A stretch of 64,000 nucleotides of DNA from Xenorhabdus sp. BG5. Lineage in GTDB: Bacteria; Pseudomonadota; Gammaproteobacteria; Enterobacterales; Enterobacteriaceae. Below are positions 1 to 8,500 of the stretch, one piece after another. The stretch lies in NCBI RefSeq assembly GCF_015163665.1, contig NZ_JADEUG010000012.1, positions 1 to 64,000 on the forward strand. Direction: 5' to 3'. The translations under genes were made by a program, and so were the position numbers. The notes beneath the pieces were generated by a model, which saw nothing but the letters and a program-made list of their open reading frames with translations, had not been told where the DNA came from and did no database searches. Positions within the stretch are counted from its first letter, which is position 1, and every line of letters begins with the position of its first letter.

Positions 1-322
1 TGGCAGGGATCGGCTCAGGCGGTTAGCGCAGAAGGCGCCAGCCTTGTGCGGCGGCACGTCTGCGGCGCCGATAAGCGGGGGCGCCAGACATAATGCAGAT
101 TGTGCGATGTGAGCCGCTCTTCGGGCTGTGGGCGGGGCGGCGGAGCCGCACGGCGAATTTCGCCTAATCTCCCTGCATTATGTTGAATGGGCTTTGGGCG
201 GCCGGCACAGGCTGCTTGGGGGCATCGTGGCCGCCGCCGCCCATGGCCCATTTACCCCCGCCGGCACCGAGGCTTCCGGGCAGTCCGGTCACGGTCTGCC
301 CCTGCCCCGCACCCCGACGGAC
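1..322. other. GC-rich non-coding end of mobile element with inverted repeats
   Basis: No convincing gene is seen here; overlapping open frames in several phases are a by-product of high GC. An 11-bp perfect inverted repeat (ACATAATGCAG at 88-98 and CTGCATTATGT at 173-183) bounds a 96-nt stretch that contains further short complementary arms (GTGCG 102-106 with CGCAC 147-151, and GGCGA/TCGCC at 152-164). The stretch lies directly downstream of the recombinase gene, so it may hold the recombination (att-like) site. That is inference from position and symmetry only. Confidence 0.4.
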
Positions 323-1396
323 TCAACGGGGATTATTGGGCTGTCCCGTGCCCTGTGACGTCGGTTTGGCCTCAGACTCGCCACTGGCACGGCCTGAACC
401 GTTCTCCGGCGGTTCGGTATGGTTGTCGGCGTCCGGTTGGGTTTGGGGGGCACGCTCTGCCGGATGGGTCTGGCTGTGCACCTGCTTGAGCTGTTTGATG
501 GCGACCCGCGTATAGATCTGGGTCGTGTTGATCTTCTCATGCCCCAGCATCGCCTGGATATGACGGATATCCGCGCCGTTGTCCAGCATCTGTGTCGCCA
601 TGGAGTGCCGGAACAGGTGGCAGGCACCCGGTTTGTCAAGCTGTGCCTGCTCCCGGATAGCTTCGGCAGCGATTTGCGTTAACATCCCCGGACTGATGGG
701 TTTTCCCCATTTCGTAACGAACAGGTGTCCGCTGTCATCACGCAGCGTTAACCGGGGCCGCGCATCTGCAACGTAACGGTCTACCCAGTCCAGCGCCCGC
801 TCCCCGATGGGGATCACCCTGTCTTTGTGGCCTTTGCCCTGCCGTACCATCACCGCACCCCGCCCGAAGTCGAGATCATTCAGTCGCAGATTGCGCAGTT
901 CGCCGCGCCGGATACCGCTGCTCCAGAGGATTTCCAGTATCGCCCGGTTGCGCAAGCCCATCGGCGTCTGTGTGTCCAGACTGGTCAGCACCTGCTCTGT
1001 TTCACTTTCGCTTAAGACCTGTGCGGGCAGGCGTTTCTCTTCCTTTGGCAATACCAGTAATTCCGCCGGATTGTAGAGAATATGGTGGCGCTGTAATAAG
1101 TGGCGGAACCACAACCGCAGCGTGCCCAGCCGCTCGCGCTGGCTGTTATTGCTGTAAAGTTGCCCATCCGGTTTGCGGTAACTGCGCAGATAACGCTGCC
1201 AGCTCTCCAGCAAAGGTAACGAGACTTGCGGGGCATAGTGAACGGCCCGCTGTTCGCACCATTCGATAAAAGGGCGCAGTTGGGCGCGATAGGTTTCCAG
1301 TGTCTTGGGGCTGCTGCCCTGTAATGCCCGGACGTCCAGCCACGCTTCAAGCTGCTGACGCAGCGTAATCAATGAGCTATCGTGTGAGATTGTCAT
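323..1396 (-). CDS. XerC/D-like tyrosine recombinase (integrase)
   Basis: A 357-residue tyrosine recombinase, expected to cut and rejoin DNA at specific sites through a covalent 3'-phosphotyrosine. The N-terminal half (about residues 10-105) looks like a SAM-like core-binding domain. The catalytic half has the expected residues: Arg163 in GIRRGEL, Lys188 in QGKGHKDR, the H-x-x-R pair His260/Arg263, His286 in LGHE, and nucleophile Tyr295 in QIYTRV. Residues from about 310 to the end are a polar, proline-rich, probably disordered tail not typical of XerC/XerD. The ATG at 1396 has an AAGGA ribosome site 8 nt upstream. Base composition is far more GC-rich than the core genes in this window, which suggests transfer. 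It probably mobilises the element with the primase at 1615-4329. It lacks the extra helix of integron integrases, so IntI is unlikely. Confidence 0.9.
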   Translation of the reverse strand: MTISHDSSLITLRQQLEAWLDVRALQGSSPKTLETYRAQLRPFIEWCEQRAVHYAPQVSLPLLESWQRYLRSYRKPDGQLYSNNSQRERLGTLRLWFRHLLQRHHILYNPAELLVLPKEEKRLPAQVLSESETEQVLTSLDTQTPMGLRNRAILEILWSSGIRRGELRNLRLNDLDFGRGAVMVRQGKGHKDRVIPIGERALDWVDRYVADARPRLTLRDDSGHLFVTKWGKPISPGMLTQIAAEAIREQAQLDKPGACHLFRHSMATQMLDNGADIRHIQAMLGHEKINTTQIYTRVAIKQLKQVHSQTHPAERAPQTQPDADNHTEPPENGSGRASGESEAKPTSQGTGQPNNPR

Positions 1397-1490
1397 GCGG
1401 ATTTTCCTTTTTGTTGTGGAAGCTATCCGGCGGTACGGTATGACGGGGAGTTTTTATTGTGTTGCCGGAACAGTGATTTTTCGTTTTGTC

Positions 1491-1609
1491 AGACTTGCGG
1501 ACGTTAAACCCGGTCTGGCTATGACTTTAGGGCTATTTTGCTTACCCAGACTTAGCCCCGACTTGGGGCAGACTTGGCATAGACTTGCCTCTATTTTGCC
1601 CAGACTTGC
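1491..1609. repeat. Iteron-like direct repeats, candidate replication origin
   Basis: Between the recombinase and primase genes the octamer AGACTTGC and close variants recurs in the same orientation at 1491, 1548, 1570, 1581 and 1602, with a partial copy at 1560. A longer unit, CTATTTTGC followed by CCCAGACTT, occurs at 1533-1553 (with a 3-nt insertion) and again at 1591-1607. Clustered direct repeats just beyond a primase gene are what replication origins of plasmids and P4-like elements look like. Origin function is inferred; the repeats themselves are directly visible. Confidence 0.5.
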
Positions 1610-1614
1610 GGGGA

Positions 1615-4329
1615 TCATACAGGCACGATCAGACCGCTTAAGTGGGCGCTGTCGCCGTCACCGTCCCACAACAGTTCGTATTGCAGCAGATGCCCGCGAC
1701 TGCCGCCGTGAACAAGCAGATATTCCATGTCGCTGAGCCGCTGGCAATGCAGCTTAAGCTGGCTGTCACTCCAGTTCGTGTATGCCCGGATATCCCGCCG
1801 GGTAAAGCGCACTGCATTCAGGGCACACCGCTGTTCTGCTGCCATGTCGTGCGCCATCTGCTGGATCAGCAGTAACAGCTTGCGCGTCTGTGGCGGCATT
1901 TCGTCCAGCGTCCGGCCTAAGATTTCATGGGCTAACTGATTGGCGAGCCGGATATCGTCTTTCGTGACTTCGATATATTCCAGTGTCTTGCCGCGATGTT
2001 CTGCGGTCTTGATGTCCCGCTGGTGCTGGTGCAGCAGGGCAATGCTCTGGATTAAGGTGAGGTATTTCATATGGTCGCGGCGGGTGCGGGTTTTGTCTGA
2101 CAGGAACGTCAGTTGCGACGCATACGGATTGACGACATTCAGCGGTTTCAGCAGCCGCTGGGCGTTCTGGTGAAGCGCCGTCAGATAGTCCCGCTCGTTC
2201 TCAGCCAGCAAGCCTTCAAGGGTTTGCTTCTGGCGCTGCACCGCATGGATCGCTTCCGTCTGCTCACGGGATTCATTGACCGTCAGCACCAGACAGCGGT
2301 TAAGCAGCTCTTCATCGACATCAATGGCCGTTGTGGTCAGCATCAGCATGACCGGGCCTTTGACGGTATAGCTTTTGGTCACCAGGTTTCCGGTCGCTTC
2401 ATCTTTACCCGTGCTCGCCATGGTCAGCTCGCCGTCTGACTGCAACAGCTTGAGCGCGTAAGCCGCCTGTCGCACGCCTTCTTCTTCGGCTATCGCTAAA
2501 ATCTTGTGCTGGAGATTGGTTTCACCGAGATAAAACAGGCTTTGCCCGGTCATGGCGCTGTACTGGATGCGCTCTTCTTCCGGCATCAGATTCAGTACGG
2601 CCTCCATCAGCGAAGATTTTCCGGCGGCGCTGCTGCTCTGGATCAGGACGGCTAACGGTTTGGGTAACTTGCGGCTCACTGCCGCCAAAAAGCCCGCCAG
2701 TAAGTTAGTGGATTCGCCAACCACACCACAGGCGGCTAAGTCAGCCGTAATACGGGCCGTCAGATAGGGATCTTGCAGTAAGGCCAGTGCTGCTTCTTGC
2801 TCTGTGTCACTCATTTTCGGCACATTGACCACGGATGCCGCGCCGCCTTGCTGCTGCCACTGTTCAACCGCCAGTAATACCTGCCCCAGTACCCGCCGGA
2901 TGTCACCTTCGGTCAGACCCAGCTCAGCGGCGGCCATGCGGGAGTAACTATTGCGTGAGCGCCCGCTCATCAGATCAACCCCGTCAGCGAACAACACGCC
3001 GCTTTGTGTGTCCAGCACCTGTGCATTGAGTTTCATCGCCGCCGCACCGGCTTTCACCGTACCCAGACCGCGCAGACACCATTGCAGTGTCCCGGCTGAG
3101 ATCAGCAACTCACCATGATCCCCGGACTCACAGACCACATTCGGCGTCACGCTGGGCGCAGGTTCAGCCGCTAAAGGGGAAGCGGATTCTGATACCGTGT
3201 CCGGCTCAGGTGTCTGGCGTTCAAGGGCCACCATATCCGCCGCCTCCTGCATTGGCACGGCACTCTCAAGCAGCAGGGCAAAGGCGGTTTCTGGCTCAGC
3301 CACCTGACACAGATACTCGTTGGCATCCATACTCGGTGGGAACACCACACGCAAGGGTATGATGCCTTTGGCAACCAGCGCGGCCGCCAGTTTCACCGCG
3401 GCATCATTGCCTGCCGTATCATTATCAAAGGCGATCAGCACCTGCTTAATGCCGTGCTGCTCAAAGACCTGCCAGTGATCCGCCGTGACGCCATGCACAC
3501 CATAGGCTGCCGTGACATTGCGCTGCCCCGTCACCCAGAACGACATCGCATCGATCAGTGATTCACACAGGATAAGCGTTTTGGACGCACCCAGCGCCGC
3601 TGCATTCCAGACGCCTTGATGGGCACCCGGCAGGTACAGATGACGGATAACCGAGGCCCGCAGATCATCACTGATCATGCGTCCGTACAGTTCGTGGACT
3701 TGCCCCTGTGCATCCATCACTGGCACAACCAATGAACCGCGCAGGTGCTCCCGTCCGTTCTCCCGCAACACGCCAACAGCCTGTAGGCGGCGGCGGATCT
3801 CTGCCCCGGCCTTGTATTTACTGGCTGGCAGGCGGTAAGCCAGTGTCCGGTTGGCAAAGCCCAGCTTAAACTGGCTGACCAGCTCAGGATGATTGAGCCG
3901 CCGTTTGGACAGATACGCCTGGGCTTCTGGGGCATTGAGCAAGGTATGGTGATAAAACGCGACCACCCGTGACAGCAGCACCTGTTGCCCGATGGCATCA
4001 CTGGCCAGCTCTTCCGGCTGCACCAGCGGCTCAACCGCCGGATTGTGCCCCAGCACCGCCTTTAAGCGTTCGGCGGCATGACGCAGGCTTAAATTCTCGG
4101 TTTTCATCACCCAGTCGATCACCGATCCGCCTGCACTGCAACCAAAGCAGTGATAGAGATTCTTCGACGGGGTGATCACCATCGAGGGCGTTTTCTCTTC
4201 ATGGAACGGGCACAGCACGATCATGTCTTTGCCGCGCTTAAAGAGCTGCCGCCCCTGCTGCTCAATGATAGCCACTAAAGAGACGGCGGATTTTAGGTGC
4301 TGTAATTCTGCGTCGGGAATGCGAGCCAT
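1615..4329 (-). CDS. Large mobile-element DNA primase (CHC2 zinc finger, TOPRIM, P-loop)
   Basis: A 904-residue replication protein. Near residue 40 is a DnaG-type CHC2 zinc finger (CPFH ... YHCFGC). A TOPRIM fold follows around residues 250-330, with the catalytic Glu in ILCESLID and the acidic pair in FDNDTAG. Around residues 560-570 is a Walker A-like P-loop (SSAAGKSSL), and a helicase-like region follows. This primase plus P-loop layout resembles the alpha replicase of satellite phage P4 and primases of integrative elements, and is much longer than chromosomal DnaG (about 580 residues). It probably primes replication of the element it sits on; iteron-like repeats lie immediately downstream. 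The ATG at 4329 has an AAAGGA site 8 nt upstream. It is transcribed divergently from the XRE regulator at 4431, which may control it. GC-rich codon use marks it as foreign. Confidence 0.85.
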   Translation of the reverse strand: MARIPDAELQHLKSAVSLVAIIEQQGRQLFKRGKDMIVLCPFHEEKTPSMVITPSKNLYHCFGCSAGGSVIDWVMKTENLSLRHAAERLKAVLGHNPAVEPLVQPEELASDAIGQQVLLSRVVAFYHHTLLNAPEAQAYLSKRRLNHPELVSQFKLGFANRTLAYRLPASKYKAGAEIRRRLQAVGVLRENGREHLRGSLVVPVMDAQGQVHELYGRMISDDLRASVIRHLYLPGAHQGVWNAAALGASKTLILCESLIDAMSFWVTGQRNVTAAYGVHGVTADHWQVFEQHGIKQVLIAFDNDTAGNDAAVKLAAALVAKGIIPLRVVFPPSMDANEYLCQVAEPETAFALLLESAVPMQEAADMVALERQTPEPDTVSESASPLAAEPAPSVTPNVVCESGDHGELLISAGTLQWCLRGLGTVKAGAAAMKLNAQVLDTQSGVLFADGVDLMSGRSRNSYSRMAAAELGLTEGDIRRVLGQVLLAVEQWQQQGGAASVVNVPKMSDTEQEAALALLQDPYLTARITADLAACGVVGESTNLLAGFLAAVSRKLPKPLAVLIQSSSAAGKSSLMEAVLNLMPEEERIQYSAMTGQSLFYLGETNLQHKILAIAEEEGVRQAAYALKLLQSDGELTMASTGKDEATGNLVTKSYTVKGPVMLMLTTTAIDVDEELLNRCLVLTVNESREQTEAIHAVQRQKQTLEGLLAENERDYLTALHQNAQRLLKPLNVVNPYASQLTFLSDKTRTRRDHMKYLTLIQSIALLHQHQRDIKTAEHRGKTLEYIEVTKDDIRLANQLAHEILGRTLDEMPPQTRKLLLLIQQMAHDMAAEQRCALNAVRFTRRDIRAYTNWSDSQLKLHCQRLSDMEYLLVHGGSRGHLLQYELLWDGDGDSAHLSGLIVPV

Positions 4330-4361
4330 ATCGATATTCCTTTAAATACCCGTCAAGATTC

Positions 4362-4394
4362 TTTACATGTATTATATTAGTACCTATAATGTAA
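4362..4394 (+). promoter_or_regulatory. Promoter with overlapping operator for the XRE regulator
   Basis: TTTACA at 4362-4367 and TATAAT at 4385-4390 are separated by 17 bp, a near-consensus sigma-70 promoter. An inverted repeat, TTACAT (4363-4368) and ATGTAA (4389-4394), overlaps both boxes. The same TTACATTAT unit occurs again at 4424-4432 over the start codon. The arrangement suggests autorepression by the regulator at 4431 and possibly control of the divergent primase gene. Confidence 0.6.
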
Positions 4395-4430
4395 CTATTG
4401 TCAAGGGCGCATTACTGGAGGACTTACATT

Positions 4431-4796
4431 ATGGATTCTGTATTATCATGGAGTTCTGAGATGAGTTTCTCTGCCCGTTTGATTCAACTACGGAAGCAAA
4501 AAGGGCTAACCCAGCAAGGGTTAGCTGATGCTGCCAACATTCATGTTCAGCAGGTTAAACGCTACGAAGCCGGAACTTCTGAACCCTCCGCCGAAGCCCT
4601 GCGCAAGTTAGCTAAAACGTTTTCTATTTCTGCTGACTGGTTACTTTTTGAAGAGGGCGAACGGACGCCACCTAATGAGTTTCTTTTTTTGTTCGAAGCG
4701 ATTAATGAATTTCCCGAAGAAGAAAAAAACGTCATTAGAGAGATGCTGGAAGGAATGGTGATCAAGTATCAGGCGCGTAAGTGGTTGAAGAACTAA
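4431..4796 (+). CDS. XRE-family helix-turn-helix regulator
   Basis: A 121-residue DNA-binding protein of the lambda Cro/C1 (XRE) type. The HTH domain spans about residues 12-68, including RKQKGLTQQGLADAANI and the recognition region VQQVKRYEAGTSEPS. The C-terminal part is short, rich in Glu, and has no peptidase motif, so it is not a LexA/CI-type cleavable repressor. The ATG at 4431 was chosen because GGAGG lies 9 nt upstream; an internal Met (MSFSARL) is an alternative start. It has its own strong promoter with overlapping palindromes. It is divergent from the primase gene and probably represses element replication and itself. Target genes are inferred from position only. Confidence 0.85.
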   Translation: MDSVLSWSSEMSFSARLIQLRKQKGLTQQGLADAANIHVQQVKRYEAGTSEPSAEALRKLAKTFSISADWLLFEEGERTPPNEFLFLFEAINEFPEEEKNVIREMLEGMVIKYQARKWLKN

Positions 4797-4880
4797 GACA
4801 ACAGAATGATTTAGCGCGATAACAACAGGCGGCTACCTGCTGCTATCGCTCACCATAAGCAACTAAGAAGGAGTTGAATG

Positions 4881-5201
4881 ATGGCTAAGGCGCATTCTAA
4901 GCAAAACCGCGCGGTAAATAAAGCCGCCAAAACCGAACGTTATTACACCGTGGGATACGTGCCGCAAAATAATAAGGCCACCGCCCCGCCTGCGATACAC
5001 CTGAAAGGCCAGTGGCTTAAAGCGGCCGGATTCGATATTGGTGGAACACTCACCGTCAAGATTATGGACGGCTGTCTGGTGCTGATCCCTGACAGCGACG
5101 ACACCCGCACCATTAAACAGCAGTACCAGCGCCAGCAAGACCAGCTCAGTGACATTAAGCTGCGAATGCGGGAGCTGATTGGGGAATATAAAAACCGCTA
5201 A
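4881..5201 (+). CDS. SymE-like protein (type I toxin family)
   Basis: A 106-residue protein resembling SymE, the SOS-induced protein whose E. coli member is repressed by the antisense RNA SymR and has an AbrB-like swapped-hairpin fold. The recognisable core is about residues 20-75: YYTVGY, then PAIHLKGQWLKAAGF, DIGGTLTVKIMDGCLVLIPD. The C-terminus is a basic, Gln-rich helix. Two adjacent ATG codons (4878, 4881) follow AAGGAG at 4868-4873; the second has the better spacing. It sits 80 nt after the XRE gene and may share its transcript. I could not identify a SymR-type antisense RNA or a LexA box with confidence. SymE homologues are often found close to rhs genes, as here. Confidence 0.8.
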   Translation: MAKAHSKQNRAVNKAAKTERYYTVGYVPQNNKATAPPAIHLKGQWLKAAGFDIGGTLTVKIMDGCLVLIPDSDDTRTIKQQYQRQQDQLSDIKLRMRELIGEYKNR

Positions 5202-5222
5202 GGGCAGGGACTGAGCGGCTCT

Positions 5223-5264
5223 AAAAAAGAAGAAAGCCGGAAGATCACTGGGATCTTTCCGGCT
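5223..5264 (-). terminator. Intrinsic terminator of the rhs-immunity transcript
   Basis: A 12-bp stem (AGCCGG-AAGATC with GATCTTTCCGGCT, one bulged base, 5235-5264) is followed on the minus strand by a T-rich run at 5234-5223. It lies 11 nt beyond the stop codon of the presumed immunity gene. It may also serve weakly for symE on the plus strand. Confidence 0.7.
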
Positions 5265-5275
5265 GTTATTATTAA

Positions 5276-5596
5276 TTACCACTTATATGGATAGACATAA
5301 TTTGATAAAACTTGTTGTTTAACATCTTCATCTAGACAGTTGTTTTCTTGCTTTTCAAAAAGTTCGATTTTTTTGATTGCAATATTTTTATTAACTTCTG
5401 GGATTTTTGAAAAAACTTCATCCCAATCATCTTTGTATCCATACATATTAAGCATTTTTTCTAAAGCTGAATTTATTAAAGGGCTGCTTGAATATGTTAG
5501 TGTTCCAGCCTCTTCACATTCGAATTTTGTATAAAGTATAAGCTTTATAATGGCATTGACTTCATCACGTTCTAGTTGAATAGATTCATTATCCAT
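5276..5596 (-). CDS. Presumed immunity protein for the adjacent Rhs toxin
   Basis: A 106-residue acidic protein (MDNESIQLERDEVNAI start) that I do not recognise as a named family. It has no signal peptide or membrane segment and appears mostly helical. Its ATG at 5596 overlaps the rhs stop codon as TAATG and is preceded by GGAGGG, so translation is probably coupled to rhs. It is strikingly AT-rich, like the toxin-coding tip of rhs and unlike the rhs core, which fits a toxin-immunity cassette exchanged as a unit. By the general rule that a small gene directly after an Rhs toxin encodes its cognate immunity protein, it should bind and neutralise the C-terminal toxin in the cytoplasm. The role is inferred from position; the gene is well supported. 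Confidence 0.75.
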   Translation of the reverse strand: MDNESIQLERDEVNAIIKLILYTKFECEEAGTLTYSSSPLINSALEKMLNMYGYKDDWDEVFSKIPEVNKNIAIKKIELFEKQENNCLDEDVKQQVLSNYVYPYKW

Positions 5597-8500
5597 TATT
5601 TCCCTCCGCATTTTCTAATTTTAACTTGATTATCAGTAAGTTTTAGCCTTGTATCATAATCAAGATGCTCCAGCATGGCATAAGGATTTTTTCCTGAATA
5701 TAGAATATCTTTTAGCTTTAGTTTTCCTTCATGAATATATTCCAACCTAGAAGATAAATGTATATTACCGCGCTCTCCCGGATCTACTTTAAAAATAATT
5801 GCATAATCTCCACGACCTGCATGAATAGGATTATTTATTAATAGATCTCTTAAAACATCTTTTGGCGACATTAATATATCTGTTATATAAACCTTTCCGC
5901 TGACGTTTGGATTTAGAACTCCACTCTTCATAATGCCATCAAAACCAGCTTTATTTGTGTAGTGAATAAATATATTTTCACCAGCTAATCCGAATGGATC
6001 TATAAGTCCCGTCGGATTATACACATAAGAATACGGGTTAAACCCGCCTGCCAGTCCCAACGGGTCCGGCGTGAGATAGCAACTCGCCACCGGCGAGTAA
6101 TACCTGAACCGATTGTAGACCAGCCCGCTCTCCTCATCCAGCCATTGACCGGCAAATTGTAAGCCCGGATTCAGTTCGGCATTTTCACCCCGCATACCCA
6201 GACGCAGCCCGTACAGGCTCTGCGGTGGCTGGCGCCAAACTCGATGCCCTTCCGGATCAAACAACGCCAGTGGTTCCCCTGTCGGGGCACATACGGCATA
6301 GTGAGTTTCGATCTCTCCAGCAATCAATTCATCACGGTTTTCGGGATTTGGCGTAAAAAACTGCACCTGCTGCGCCAGCAACTGCCAGCCGTTGAACACC
6401 AGATGGCGGATGCAGTGCAACCGATTGTGTTGGTACTCACGAATTTCAGCCGGAACATCACCATCCCACAAATAGGTCATACGCATTTTGGCTTGTTTGC
6501 AAACTTTCTCAGTTCGTCGCCCAAAAGCATCATAGCGATATTCCCATTGTTGACCGCCTGGCGTCAGTACCCCAATGAGTTGATTTTGGCTGTTCCAGCG
6601 AAACTTCGTCAACTGAGCGCGGTGACCATCCTGCCATAACTGCATCGCCGTCATCCGGCCGGCATCGTCATATTCAAATAGATGTTGGCCGAGGCGCCTT
6701 AACCGATGCCCTTTTTGGTAAAGCCACTCACCATCAACTTCATTGAGGCCATCAAAACGGCGCGCCGGATAGCCACAAGCGTCATATTGATAATGTTCCC
6801 GCAACCGCTCGCCATCACTGACTGATGTGACCTGTCCGTTGCCGTTAACGACATAACGCAGCCATTGGCGTTCATCATTCGCTGCCACTAGATTAAGTGC
6901 ATCATCGTAACGATATTCACGATCCATCCCCGCTAATGTAGGTTGTGGGATACCTGCAACTTCATGAGGGGTAAAAAATTGTGTGTTACGTCCGGCACGC
7001 TGGGAAGTGAGTAGCCCCATTAATGAATGTTCCTGACGCAGAATAAAACCTTTGTCAGACTGGCGGTGCCATTCATACCCATCCTCATCCCGTTCTAGTG
7101 TCAGGGTATGGCCACCATGAATAGTCAGTAAATTAAGCTCTCCAACTTTATTAACTGTGGTCTTTGCCTGCCAGCGTCGTCCATCTGGTGTGTTGAGTTG
7201 CCTTTCTGTTGTGGTGTTATCCGAATATTCTCGGAGAATTTCTCCATGCGGTTGGGTTTCTCTGACAAGACGACCTTGCTCATCGTATTCGAAGATCAGC
7301 GGGATACTGTCAGGCGTGGTGATTTCCAGTAGTCGGCCGATAAGATCATAACGGTAACGGGTGGTTCCTTCCGGTGTATGTATGGCTGTTAGTCTTTGTT
7401 CAGCATCGTATTCATAGCGGGTGATATTGCCTAAGGCATCGCGTTTTTCAATGCAATTACCATGCAGATCATAAGCATAATGCCATTGGGTGTCAGCATA
7501 GTCGGTTTCAGTAATAACCCGTCCGTCGGCATCCAGTGTGTAATGGTAGCTTTCCCCTTGTGGATTGATAACTTCCAGCAATTGCAGGTTGTCGAGATCA
7601 TAACGGTACTGCCAGTGGTTTCCTTCACCATCTACACGCGCGACAGGTAAATCAAATGGTCCATATTCAATCTGCCATATTACCCCGTGGGCATCTGTCC
7701 ATTCGGTCAGGTTACCGTGGCGGTCATGGCGGAAGCGCTCAATGCTGTTATTGGGACGATCATTTAAAGAGACTCGGTGATGACGGTCGTAATCCCAGCG
7801 CCAAAGTGCTCCACCCCCCGTGGTCATTCTCCGCAGGCGATCTTGACTGTCGTAACCTAATTGCAGGCTACGGTTTTCTTCATCAAATAATTTGGTCAGC
7901 CGTTGGTGGCGGTCATATTCCCAACTGCGTTTATTCCCGTCACTATCTTCTATGGCAATCACTAGACCAAATTCATTACGGGTCAGGGTAGTTTTGTGTC
8001 CATCCGGTGCAATAAAACATTCAGGATTGCCTTTATCATCGTATTGTTGCCACCAAACTCGTGCGAGTGGATCAGTCATACTGATAAGGCGATCGTCATT
8101 ATCATAGTGATAATTCCACGTTGCGCTGATGGCATTGGTAAAGGTGGCCACCAAGCCGGTATCTGCAAGATAATCAAGGGTAATCATTTCCCCTTTTGGT
8201 AAGATCTGTCGGCGTAAATTTCCCCATTCATCGTATTCATAACGAGTAATGCCACCGCACGGTGTTTCCACTTGTGTTACTTGTTGCTGGTCATTGTAGT
8301 GCCAGGTTGTCGTGTGGCCTTGTGGCGTGGTTGAACGGGTGATGCCTGGCTCATAGGACAGGTGAACAGAATAGAAGCCACCGGAACCCACGCTATAGGT
8401 ACAACGTCCCTGTTTATCGTAAACGTAATCCACTGCGGTCTGATCATTGTCAGACCAGCGACTGATTAACCCCTGTTCGTTGTATTCATAAAACAGGTGA

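Noticed and set aside
88..188. Integron attC site
   Set aside because: GTTGAAT at 182-188 fits the GTTRRRY core, but no matching RYYYAAC lies at the other end and the adjacent recombinase lacks the integron-specific insertion.
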